NCBI GenBank assembly: GCA_021782135.1
Contig: JAJXVM010000004.1
Coordinates: forward strand, 1-33,044
Direction: 5' to 3'
Length of the DNA stretch: 33,044 nucleotides
Source: Myxococcales bacterium
GTDB taxonomy: Bacteria > Myxococcota > Myxococcia > Myxococcales > Anaeromyxobacteraceae
Shown here: positions 1 to 10,332 of the stretch, piece by piece
Position numbering within the stretch: position 1 is the first letter of the stretch
Layout: every line of letters starts with the position of its first letter
Program-made: the position numbers and the translations under genes
The notes under the pieces: model-generated
Seen by the model: the letters and a program-made list of their open reading frames with translations, nothing else
What the model was told of the DNA's origin: nothing
The model's database searches: none

Positions 1-536
1 GACGGGGAGAGGTGCGAGCGGAACAGGATCGCCTCCGCGCAGCGCCAGCGCTCGGGCGCGAGCGGTCCCGCGCGCGCCAGCGCCGGGGCGAGGGCGCGGC
101 TCCCCCGAGGATCCCGGGCGCGGCCGAGCGTGAGGTGGGGCGAGAAGGGGCGCGCCTCCGGCGGATGTCCCAGCGGCTCGAAGCGCTGCTCGAGCCCCCG
201 CACCAGCGCGCGCAGCGGCTCGAGGTCCCCCGCCACTCCGGCCCAGAGCACCCGCGGCCGGGCGGGGGTCGGGAAGGCCCCGGCGCCGGACAGGCGAAGC
301 TCGAGCGGGGACGCGTCGGCGGCCGCCCGCGCCAGCGCCGCCTCGATCGCGGCGCGCCGCTCCTCCGGCACCCAGCCCAGGAACCGCAGCGTGAGGTGGA
401 CGCTCGCCGGATCGACCCACTTCACCTCGCGGGCCGCCGCGCCGGCCGCCCGCCTCAGCGCGGCCTGAAAGTCCCGCAGGGCCGCGCGGACCGGGTCGGC
501 GAGATCGAGGGCCACGAAGAGGCGGAGCTGCTGCAT
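1..536 (-). CDS. thpR: RNA 2',3'-cyclic phosphodiesterase (2H phosphoesterase, ThpR/LigT family), truncated by window start
   Basis: Minus-strand reading from ATG at 536: MQQLRLFVALDLADPVRAALRDFQAAL...VHLTLRFLGWVPEE...PFSPHLTLGRARDP...ILFRSHLSP; two HxTx motifs (HLTLRFLG, HLTLGRA); frame open to position 1. Confidence 0.85.
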   Translation of the reverse strand, partial: MQQLRLFVALDLADPVRAALRDFQAALRRAAGAAAREVKWVDPASVHLTLRFLGWVPEERRAAIEAALARAAADASPLELRLSGAGAFPTPARPRVLWAGVAGDLEPLRALVRGLEQRFEPLGHPPEARPFSPHLTLGRARDPRGSRALAPALARAGPLAPERWRCAEAILFRSHLSP

Positions 537-566
537 CGGAGCACCTGCCCGCGCGCCTCGCGCCCC

Positions 567-2399
<1,833 letters not shown>

Positions 2400-2501
2400 G
2401 CGGCAAATGTATAGCAGCCCTCCGGCCGCCGGACGACCCTCGGGCCGGGGGGGCGCCTGCCGAGGCGCGGAGCCCCGGCGGACGTCCCCGCCGCGCTCGC
2501 G

Positions 2502-3938
2502 TCAGGCCCGCTTCTTCGCCGGCGCCCGGCGCGAGGCCTCGAGCCGGTCCACCCAGCCCTCCTTGTTCACCTGCCGCGCCCGCCCGAGCGCCAGCGCGCC
2601 CGGCGGCACGTCGTCGGTGAGCGTCGAGCCGGCCGCGATGTAGGCCCGCTCGCCGATCTCGATGGGCGCGACCAGGATCGAGTCGCTCCCCACGAAGACC
2701 CCGTCGCCGATCACGGTGGGGTTCTTCTTCTCGCCGTCGTAGTTGCAGGTGACGGTGCCGCAGCCGACGTTCACCCCCGCGCCGATGGTGGCGTCGCCGA
2801 GGTAGGTGAGGTGGTTCGCCTTCGACCCCTTGCCGAGCCGGGTCTTCTTGAGCTCGACGAAGTTGCCCACGTGCGCCTCCTCGCCGACGTCGGCGCCCGG
2901 CCGCAGCCGCGCGAACGGGCCCACGACGGCGCCGGCGCGGATCTCGGCCTGCTCGGTGACGCAGTACGGCTTGATGGTCACGCCGTCCCCCACCACCGTG
3001 TCGGTGAGCACCGAGCCCTGGCCGATGACGCAGCCCCGGCCGACGCGCGTCGCCCCGCGGAGCCGCACGCCGGTCTCGACGACCGTGTCGGGGCCGACCT
3101 CCACCCCCTCGTCGCAGAGGAAGCGCTCCGGATCCTCCAGGGTGACCCCGCCGCGCATGAGCCGCTGCGCCAGCCGGCGGGTCAGGGCGCGCCCGGCGAG
3201 CGAGAGCTCCTCCTGGTCGTTCACCCCCGCCGCCTCCACCGGCGAGACCCGCGCGGCGACCGCCCCCGGCCCCTCGGCCGCGAGCGCGACGAGGTCGGTC
3301 AGGTAGAACTCGCCCTGGGCGTTCTTCTGCCCCACCTTGGCGAGCGTCTTCCAGAGGAAGGCGGCGTCGGCGCAATAGAGCCCGGCGTTCACCTCCTGGA
3401 TGCGCCGCTCCTCCGGCGTGGCGTCCTTCTCCTCGACGATGAGCGCCAGCTTGCCGTCGTGGCTGTGGACCACCCGGCCGTAGCCGGTCGGGTTCTCGAG
3501 GGTCATGGTGGCGAAGGCGAGCCCGGCCTTCGCCTTGCGGCGCGCCTCCACCACCGAGGCGAGCGTCTCCTCGGTGAGGAGCGGGGTGTCCCCGGAGCAG
3601 ATGAGCACCGAGCCCTCGAAGCCGCGCAGCGCCTTGCGCGCGGAGAGCACGGCGTGCGCCGTCCCGAGCTGCTGCTCCTGCGCCGCGAAGCGCAGCGGCG
3701 CCTCCGGAAGCGCGGCTCCCAGCGCCGCCTGGACCTCCTCGGCCTGGTGGCCGACCACCACCACCACCGGGTCGGCGCCGAGCGCCAGGGCGCGCCGCAC
3801 CGGGTAGTAGGCGAGCGGCCGGCCGCAGATGCCGTGGAGCACCTTGGCCCGGGACGACTTCATGCGAGTGCCCTTGCCGGCGGCGAGGACGATGGCGGCG
3901 AGCGGTTCGGAGCGCTTGCGAGCGGAAGGACGGGGCAT
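2502..3938 (-). CDS. glmU: bifunctional UDP-N-acetylglucosamine pyrophosphorylase / glucosamine-1-phosphate N-acetyltransferase
   Basis: AIVLAAGKGTRMKSSRAKVLHGICGRP nucleotidyltransferase motif followed by left-handed beta-helix hexapeptide repeats and NHLTYLGDATIGAGVNVGCGTVTCNYDG. Confidence 0.97.
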   Translation of the reverse strand: MPRPSARKRSEPLAAIVLAAGKGTRMKSSRAKVLHGICGRPLAYYPVRRALALGADPVVVVVGHQAEEVQAALGAALPEAPLRFAAQEQQLGTAHAVLSARKALRGFEGSVLICSGDTPLLTEETLASVVEARRKAKAGLAFATMTLENPTGYGRVVHSHDGKLALIVEEKDATPEERRIQEVNAGLYCADAAFLWKTLAKVGQKNAQGEFYLTDLVALAAEGPGAVAARVSPVEAAGVNDQEELSLAGRALTRRLAQRLMRGGVTLEDPERFLCDEGVEVGPDTVVETGVRLRGATRVGRGCVIGQGSVLTDTVVGDGVTIKPYCVTEQAEIRAGAVVGPFARLRPGADVGEEAHVGNFVELKKTRLGKGSKANHLTYLGDATIGAGVNVGCGTVTCNYDGEKKNPTVIGDGVFVGSDSILVAPIEIGERAYIAAGSTLTDDVPPGALALGRARQVNKEGWVDRLEASRRAPAKKRA

Positions 3939-4125
3939 GGCCGAGAGGCTAGGGTGGGGGGAGGGTGGGGATCAAGCGCCGTGAACGGGGTCGATGGAGC
4001 CCCCCCGCTTGCTCCGCCTGCCGGCCCCGGTCCCGGGCGCGCCCACCCCGGCGTGTCGAGGAGCGAGCCCGGGGAGCCCGGCCCCTGCCTCACGGTCCCG
4101 GTCGGGTGCCATGTATAGTCCGCCG

Positions 4126-6543
4126 GTGCCGACCGCCCGGAGTCGCCCCGCCGTCGAGGAGCCTGTCGCTCGGGGCGCGGGCGCGGTCCGCCCCGGGCTG
4201 CTCGCCGCGTCCGGACTCGCCGCGCTGGTGGTGCTCGCCTACCACCGCGTCCTGTTCCTCGGCGAGACCCTGGTCGCCAGCGACGCCCTGACCTTCACCC
4301 TCCCTTCCCGCGCGTTCCTGGGGGGATCGCTCCGCGCCGGCCGCTTCCCCCAGTGGGCGGACTGGATCGCGTTCGGCTCCCCCTTCGCGGCGAACCCCAT
4401 CCACGGAGTGACCTACCCGCCGCTCTGGCTCACCGGCGCGCTCCCGCCGCTGCTGGCCTCCGACCTGGTGAACGTCGCGCACCTGCTCGTGGCGGCGGTC
4501 GGCGCGTCGCTCTTCGCGTCCCGGCTCGGCGCCGGGGCGCTGGGGTGCTTCGCGGCCGGAGCCCTGTACGCGATCGGCGGCTACGCCGTGACGGTCGTGC
4601 CGAACGGGATGGCCATCGCCCTCGCCTGGCTGCCCTGGATCGCCTGGGCGGCCGATCGGCTCGCCGCCGATCCCGGGCCGCGGGTGGCCCCGCGCGTGGT
4701 CGGGCTCGCCATGGCGATCGCGCTGCAGGCGATGGCCGGGGAGCCGGGGCAGCTCGCCACCGCCGGCCTGGTGGCGGCCCTGGTGACGCTGGTCCGGGCC
4801 GAACGTCCGGGCCGGGCGATGGGGCGGCTGGCGCTGGCCGGCGCCGTGGCGGTGCCGCTCTCGGCCGCGGTGCTGCTGCCGGGCTGGGGCCTGCTCGGCT
4901 GGAGCGACCGGGCCACCGGCATGGGCGACCTCGCGCCCTCCGTCTGGGCGCTGCACCCGCTCCGGCTGGCGGAGCTGGTCTGGCCCGAGGTCCTGGGCGC
5001 GCGGAACGTGCCGTTCCTCGACCTGGGGCGGCTCCTCGCGAGCACCTCCCACGGCGCCGTCTCGAGCGCGTCCTGGTCGCGGAGCCTGTTCCTCGGCGCG
5101 CCCGCGCTGCTGCTCGCCGCCCGCGCGGGCCTCGCCGGCCGCCGCGAGCGCTGGCTGCTCCTCGGCTCGCTGCTCTTCGTGCTCCTCGCGCTCGGGGGCG
5201 CGACCCCGGTCTACGCGGCCTTCCGCTGGCTGCCGCCGTTCTCGCTGGCGCGCTATCCGGAGAAGTACGTGGACGGCGCCCTCCTGATCTGGTCGGCGCT
5301 GGCCGGCGCGGGGCTGACGGGCGCGTTCCGCGAGGGCGCCGGGCGGCGCCCGCTGCTGCTCGTTGCCGCCGTCGCGAGCGGCGCCCTGGCGGCGCTGGTC
5401 GCCGCGGGCTGGCTGCTGCGAGGACCGCTCGTCGAGGCGCTGCGGGAGTCCGCCCGGGCGAGCCGCTTCCCCTACGAGGTGGAGCGCGCGGTGGCGGTCT
5501 CCCTCCGGAGCGGGCTGGTCGCCGCGGCCGCGGCCGCGCTCTTCGCGGTCGGGCTCGCCCTCCGCTCGCGCCGCGCCGGGGCCGCGGTGTCGGCCTTGGC
5601 TCTGGTGGGCGCGCTCCTCTGGCACTCCCAGGCCATGATCCGCAGCGCGCCGCGGGCCCCGCTCTCCGCGCCGCCCGGGATCCTGGGGCCGCTCGCGCGC
5701 GACCCGTTCGCGGACCCCGGCCCGCGCCCCCGGCTGGCGGTGCTGCGCGGCACCGAGCAGGCGCCCAAGGCGATGTACGAGTCGCCGGCCGCCTTCGCGA
5801 GCGTCCTGCACGAGCACCTGTTCAACGACGTGGCGGCGCGGTTCGGGCTGGACGTGGTGCCCGGGTTCGACAGCGTCTCGAGCGCGCCCTTCGGCCGGCT
5901 CCGCGCCCTGCTCGAAGAGGCGCGCGCGCCCATGACCGCCCCAGGCCTGGCGCGGCTCGCCGGCGTCGAGTGCGCGCTCGTCTTCGTCGGCGACGCCCCC
6001 GCCTCCGGGTTGCCGGTCCTGGCGCGGCGAGGCTACGTCGCGCTCCTGGCGGCGCCGGCCCGTCCCCGCGCCTTCGTCGCGCCGAGGTGGGCCTGGACGG
6101 CGCCCGAGGCGGCGCTCCGCCTCGACGAGGAGGCCCTCGCCGGCTCGGGCCCGCCCGACCCGGCCCTGGTTCACCTGGAGGGAGCGGGAACGGACGGCGC
6201 GGGGCCGGATCGGGCCGCCGAGCCGCTCGCGCCCTGCGAGATCCGGGCGCCCACGCCCGAGGAGGTCCACCTCCGCTGCGACTCGCGGCTCGGCGGGTAC
6301 GCCGTCCTGCTCGACGCCCCCGCGCCCGGCTGGAGCGCGCGCGTGGACGGGACGCCGGCCCGGATCGAGGCCGCCGACGGCCTGTTCCGCGCGGTGCCGG
6401 TCGGGCCCGGGCCGCACGAGGTGACGTTCCGCTACCGGACGCCGGGGCTGCTGCTCGGGTCGGCGGTGGCCATCCCGAGCTGGCTCGCCTGCCTGGCGTT
6501 CGCCTTCGCGGCGGGGCGGCGCCGGTGGCCGGAGGCGCCTTGA
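4126..6543 (+). CDS. large polytopic membrane protein, YfhO-like (possible glycosyltransferase-type); start 4126 (GTG) or 4111 (ATG)
   Basis: Many TM segments; GETLVASDALTFTLPSRAFLGGSLRAGRFPQWADWIAFGSPFAANPIHGVTYPPLW resembles YfhO family; C-terminal soluble domain ending APGWSARVDGTPARIEAADGLFRAVPVGPGPHEVTFRYRTPG. Confidence 0.75.
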   Translation: MPTARSRPAVEEPVARGAGAVRPGLLAASGLAALVVLAYHRVLFLGETLVASDALTFTLPSRAFLGGSLRAGRFPQWADWIAFGSPFAANPIHGVTYPPLWLTGALPPLLASDLVNVAHLLVAAVGASLFASRLGAGALGCFAAGALYAIGGYAVTVVPNGMAIALAWLPWIAWAADRLAADPGPRVAPRVVGLAMAIALQAMAGEPGQLATAGLVAALVTLVRAERPGRAMGRLALAGAVAVPLSAAVLLPGWGLLGWSDRATGMGDLAPSVWALHPLRLAELVWPEVLGARNVPFLDLGRLLASTSHGAVSSASWSRSLFLGAPALLLAARAGLAGRRERWLLLGSLLFVLLALGGATPVYAAFRWLPPFSLARYPEKYVDGALLIWSALAGAGLTGAFREGAGRRPLLLVAAVASGALAALVAAGWLLRGPLVEALRESARASRFPYEVERAVAVSLRSGLVAAAAAALFAVGLALRSRRAGAAVSALALVGALLWHSQAMIRSAPRAPLSAPPGILGPLARDPFADPGPRPRLAVLRGTEQAPKAMYESPAAFASVLHEHLFNDVAARFGLDVVPGFDSVSSAPFGRLRALLEEARAPMTAPGLARLAGVECALVFVGDAPASGLPVLARRGYVALLAAPARPRAFVAPRWAWTAPEAALRLDEEALAGSGPPDPALVHLEGAGTDGAGPDRAAEPLAPCEIRAPTPEEVHLRCDSRLGGYAVLLDAPAPGWSARVDGTPARIEAADGLFRAVPVGPGPHEVTFRYRTPGLLLGSAVAIPSWLACLAFAFAAGRRRWPEAP

Positions 6544-6577
6544 CGCGGCCGGTGGTCGATCGCCGACAATGCGCGCC

Positions 6578-8218
6578 GTGAGCGCCGCCGAGGGACCCTG
6601 GCGCCCGGCGCGTCACGCGGCGAGCCTGCTCTGCGTGACGCTCCTCGGGATCGCCTGCTACGCGAACTCCCTGCGGGGCCCGTTCGTCGCCGACGACGCC
6701 TCCTCCATCGTGGACAACGGCCTCCTCCACGACCTCGGCAACTACCTCGGCAGCTTGCGCGGCTACGAGGCCCTGCCCAACCGCTACCTCGCCTACCTCA
6801 CCTTCGCGCTCAACTACCGCTGGGGCGGGCTCGAGGTCTTCGGCTACCACCTGGTGAACCTGGTCATCCACCTCGCGAACGCCGCGCTGGTGTACGCCCT
6901 GGTCTGGCTGGCCTTCGGGACGCCGCGCCTCGCCGGCTCGGCGCTGGTGCGCTCGCGGGGCTGGGTGGCGCTCCTGGCCGCGGCGCTCTTCGTCGCCCAT
7001 CCGATCGAGACCGCCGCCGTCACCTACGTGGCGCAGCGGATCGCCTCCCTGGCGACCTTCTTCTACCTGCTCGCCGCGGTGCAGTACCTGGCGTGGCGAT
7101 CGCGGCGCGCGGCCGGGGACCTGGGCGGCGCCGCCAGCGCGGCGCGCTCCCTGGCGCTCCTGCTCACCGTCCTCGCGGCGATGAAGACCAAGGAGATCGC
7201 CTTCACGCTGCCGCTGGCGCTGCTGCTGCTGGAGGTGAGCTTCTACGGGCGGCCCTCCGCGCGGACCGCCCTCCTCCTCGTCCCGCTGCTCGCCACCCTG
7301 GGCGTGATCCCGCTGACGCTGGTCGATCTCGGTCGCGGAGCGAGCATCGGCCAGGTCGAGCAGACGGTCCGGGCCGGAGGGCTCTCGCGCCTCGACTACC
7401 TCACGACCCAGTTCGCGGTGGTGGGGACCTACCTCCGCTTGCTGGTGCTCCCCATCGGGCAGAACCTCGACTGGGACTACCCGGTCTACCGCTCCCTGCT
7501 CGCCCCCGCGGTCGCGCTCGCCCTGGCGGTGCACCTCGCGCTGCTCGGGCTCGCGGCGTTCCTCTACCGGGGGGCCGCCCGGGGGCGGCTCGATCCGGCC
7601 TGGCGCCTCGTGGGCGCGGGCGTCCTGTGGTTCTTCCTCGCGCTGTCGGTCGAGTCGAGCCTGATCCCGATCGACGACGTGATCTTCGAGCACCGGGTCT
7701 ACCTCCCGAGCGCCGGCCTGATGGCCGCCGCCGCGACCGCGCTCTGCCTCCTGGCGGCGCGCCTGCCGCGGCCGCGGGCCGCCGCGGTCGGGTTGGTGGC
7801 GCTCGTGCTGGCGCTCGCGGCGGGCACCGCGCTGCGGAACCGGGTGTGGGGGAGCGCGGTCTCTCTCTGGGCCGACGTCGTCGAGAAGTCGCCCCGGAAG
7901 CCGCGGGCCCACCTGAACCTCGGGAAGGCGCTCGACGAGGCGGGGGATCCCGCCGCCGCGGTGCCGGAGTACGTGGCCGCCCTGCGCCTCGATCCCGCGT
8001 CGCCCGACGCGGGCAACGACCTCGGCGTCGCCCTGTTCCACCTCGGCCGGTATGACGAGGCGATCGCCGAGCTTCGCTCGGTGGTCCGCCTGGCGCCCGG
8101 CTACGCCGACGCGCACCTCAACCTCGGCATGGCCTACGCGAGGAAGGGCTGGGCCGAGCAGGCCAACCAGGAGATGAGCCTCGGCATGCGACTGCAGCCG
8201 GGAGCGGCCGCGCCCTGA
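6578..8218 (+). CDS. polytopic membrane protein with C-terminal TPR repeats (O-mannosyltransferase/TMTC-like); start 6578 (GTG) or 6569 (ATG)
   Basis: N-terminal GPFVADDASSIVDN, HLVNLVIHLANAALVY, HPIETAAVTYVAQR, HRVYLPSAGL; C-terminal TPRs (PRAHLNLGKALDEAGDPAAAVPEYVAALRLDP...). Confidence 0.8.
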   Translation: MSAAEGPWRPARHAASLLCVTLLGIACYANSLRGPFVADDASSIVDNGLLHDLGNYLGSLRGYEALPNRYLAYLTFALNYRWGGLEVFGYHLVNLVIHLANAALVYALVWLAFGTPRLAGSALVRSRGWVALLAAALFVAHPIETAAVTYVAQRIASLATFFYLLAAVQYLAWRSRRAAGDLGGAASAARSLALLLTVLAAMKTKEIAFTLPLALLLLEVSFYGRPSARTALLLVPLLATLGVIPLTLVDLGRGASIGQVEQTVRAGGLSRLDYLTTQFAVVGTYLRLLVLPIGQNLDWDYPVYRSLLAPAVALALAVHLALLGLAAFLYRGAARGRLDPAWRLVGAGVLWFFLALSVESSLIPIDDVIFEHRVYLPSAGLMAAAATALCLLAARLPRPRAAAVGLVALVLALAAGTALRNRVWGSAVSLWADVVEKSPRKPRAHLNLGKALDEAGDPAAAVPEYVAALRLDPASPDAGNDLGVALFHLGRYDEAIAELRSVVRLAPGYADAHLNLGMAYARKGWAEQANQEMSLGMRLQPGAAAP

Positions 8219-8308
8219 TCGCCGCGTCCCGACGCGGCGTCACGTCTGGGTTGAGTCGGATGTCCGGAACCGGGATATGATGCGATCGTCGGCTTGGGAG
8301 AGCCGGCG

Positions 8309-8360
8309 TCGCGTCGCAACCAGTGGCGGGTTCCTCCAAGCTGCGCTGGTTGCGGCGCGA
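8309..8360. repeat. 15-bp inverted repeat (one GU) between convergent genes
   Basis: TCGCGTCGCAACCAG (8309-8323) / CTGGTTGCGGCGCGA (8346-8360), 22-nt loop. Confidence 0.75.
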
Positions 8361-8460
8361 ACCAGTACCTCTCCCTTCTGGTCTTCCGCGGCCTCTCGTC
8401 GCGGGCCGAGGCCGCTCGCGTCGGCGAGACGCCGGGCGGCAGGGCGAGCGTGCGCTCCGT

Positions 8461-8748
8461 TCAGCGCATGTCGTGCACCACCGCGCAGACCTGCATGGCC
8501 CGCAGCCCGTCCGGCTTGCACTCCGGCACCGGCTCGCAGATCGCGTGGCAATCGATCTCGCGGACCGCGCACTCGCGCCGCTGGGGGTTCTGGATCCCGC
8601 AGAAGGCGTGACACCCCGGGGCTTCGTAGATGAGCTTGTCGGCGTCCTGGAGCACGAAGGTCTCGTTCGGTCTCGCTCGCGCGACGTCGCTCCCGACGAT
8701 GAGCACGATCGCGGCCAGCGTGACGATCTGCAGGATGGAACGGTACAT
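8461..8748 (-). CDS. small secreted Cys-rich hypothetical protein
   Basis: 95 aa, N-terminal hydrophobic signal MYRSILQIVTLAAIVLIVGSDVARA, seven Cys in mature part; GGAGGTCGC upstream of ATG. Confidence 0.65.
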   Translation of the reverse strand: MYRSILQIVTLAAIVLIVGSDVARARPNETFVLQDADKLIYEAPGCHAFCGIQNPQRRECAVREIDCHAICEPVPECKPDGLRAMQVCAVVHDMR

Positions 8749-8843
8749 GCGACCTCCGGAGCGGATGGGCTCACTCTAGCACCGATCCCCCGCGCCGGCC
8801 GGCCGGGCCCGCCCCGCCGGACCCGGTGCTATGCTCGGCGGAG

Positions 8844-9839
8844 ATGCTCCTCGAGACGCTCACTTCCCTGCTCGCCGCCGCGGCGCTGGCCGCGGCTCCG
8901 TACAACCCGGGGACCGCCGCCAAGGGGGTCTGGATCTACGACCTCTCGGACAGCAGCGGCCCCGTGCCGTCCACCTGGGCTTCGCTGGCCTACGACACGA
9001 AGCACCACGAGCTCTACGTCACCGACCGCTCCGACGGGTCGGTCGGGGTGTTCAACGACGCGGGCATGGAGGTCTACCGGTTCGGGGCCGACGAGGAGTT
9101 GGGCACGATCGTCGACGTGGCGCCGCTCGAGGAGGGCGACCTGGCGGTGCTGGCGAGCCAGAAGGGACGGCCGGTGCTGTGGCGCTGCAACTTCCGCGGG
9201 GAGCGGAAGGCCCGCATCTCCATGGACAAACTGCCGCCCGAGTTCGCGAACGGCTTCTTCCCCGATCGAGCGGTGGCGCGGGGGAAGCGGCTCTACCTGG
9301 CCGAGCGCGGGGCCATGAAGGTCGCGGTCCTCGGGCTGGACGGCGCCGTCGAGGAGACGCACGACTTCTTCCACCAGCTCGAGCTCGACAAGCTGAAGAG
9401 CGCGCGGGGCGGCATTCCCGCGATGCAGGCCTTCAACGTGGACGAGGCCGGCAACATCCTCTTCACCGTGGCTCCGATGTTCCGGGCCTTCATCATCAGC
9501 CCCTCGGGGTCGGTCACCTCGTTCGGCGAGCGGGGCGGCTCGCCGGGCAGGTTCAACGTCGTCGGCGGGATCACCCGCGACTCCTCGGGCCGGCTGATCA
9601 TCGGCGACGTGCTCCGGTGCGTGGTGATGGTCTTCACGCCGGACCTGGAGTTCCGGGGGGAGTTTGGGGGCCGCGGGTGGGGGCCGGGTGACCTGATCGC
9701 GCCCCTCGACGTCGCTTTCGGGAACGGGCTGGTCTTCGTCTCCCAGAGCGCACGGCGGGGCGTGAGCGTCTATCGCCTGACCGTCCAGGAGCCGACGGCG
9801 CCGCCCGCGGCCGCGCCCGCGCCGGCCGCGGCGCGCTGA
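8844..9839 (+). CDS. secreted NHL-repeat (beta-propeller) protein
   Basis: Signal peptide MLLETLTSLLAAAALAAAPYNPG; repeated blade-like motifs (LYVTDRSDGSVGVFND, GGITRDSSGRLIIGDVLRCVVMVFTPDLEFRGEFGGRGWGPGDLIAPLDVAFGNGLVFVSQ). Confidence 0.8.
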   Translation: MLLETLTSLLAAAALAAAPYNPGTAAKGVWIYDLSDSSGPVPSTWASLAYDTKHHELYVTDRSDGSVGVFNDAGMEVYRFGADEELGTIVDVAPLEEGDLAVLASQKGRPVLWRCNFRGERKARISMDKLPPEFANGFFPDRAVARGKRLYLAERGAMKVAVLGLDGAVEETHDFFHQLELDKLKSARGGIPAMQAFNVDEAGNILFTVAPMFRAFIISPSGSVTSFGERGGSPGRFNVVGGITRDSSGRLIIGDVLRCVVMVFTPDLEFRGEFGGRGWGPGDLIAPLDVAFGNGLVFVSQSARRGVSVYRLTVQEPTAPPAAAPAPAAAR

Positions 9840-10167
9840 AGCAGCCCGCTCAACTCCCAGGATCCTGTGAGTTTCCGGCCTCGGGGCCGGACGCGTGGCC
9901 GCGCCGTTTCGACGGCCGCTCGCCGGTGGTTGCGTGTCCCACCACCACCCACACCCAGCCACAACCACGGACCCGTGACTCGAGCTCTCGCATGGTGATC
10001 CAATCCGGTCACCCGTTTGGGGGCAACTGAGCGCGGACGGGCCTCTGTCGCCTGAATCAGGGACATGCCGCATACCGTTTCAGCTGACACGAAATTGGTC
10101 ATCATGCCGGTCGCCAGGGCGCCGACGAAGCGAGCCCGGGCCGGGCCTGGTCTGGTGGTCGCGAGGG

Positions 10168-10332
10168 CGAAGCTGGGGGCTTTCACCCAGCTTCGATCGG
10201 GAAAAACCGAGCGTTTACAGCGGCTCCGAGTGGCGCGCAGGATGCAACGTGCTGCGGCGTCGCGTCGCTCCGGTTCTCCCAGGAACACCGCCGGAGCGAC
10301 GCGAAAAACCGCAGCTTGGAGGATCAACCACA
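10168..10332 (+). promoter_or_regulatory. structured 5' leader of the omcS-like gene (candidate cis-regulatory RNA)
   Basis: 10-bp hairpin CGAAGCTGGG(10168-10177)/CCCAGCTTCG(10186-10195); 14-bp perfect hairpin 10260-10273/10291-10304; enclosing 7-bp stem GCTGCGG(10251-10257)/CCGCAGC(10309-10315) abutting the RBS TTGGAGG (10316-10322). Confidence 0.6.

Noticed and set aside
2400-2501. glmS ribozyme upstream of glmS
   Set aside because: Only ~100 nt between glmU and glmS, with no recognisable ribozyme core; ribozyme is mainly a Gram-positive feature.
8277-8633. Plus-strand short ORFs across 8277-8633 (e.g. PPSCAGCGANQYLSLLVF)
   Set aside because: No domain, overlaps the signal-peptide-containing minus-strand gene 8461-8748 and an inverted repeat; likely chance ORFs.
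10145-10165. sigma-54 -24/-12 promoter (TGGTCTGGTGGTCGCGA)
   Set aside because: GG-N10-GC spacing is present but most other consensus positions mismatch; expected by chance in GC-rich DNA.
10080-10332. Canonical GEMM-I (c-di-GMP/cGAMP) riboswitch upstream of the omcS-like gene
   Set aside because: Could not find the full AGGGCAAACC...GNRA...GGACGCAAAGCC core; only partial similarity (GGATGCAACG). Left as a structured leader needing an Infernal search.
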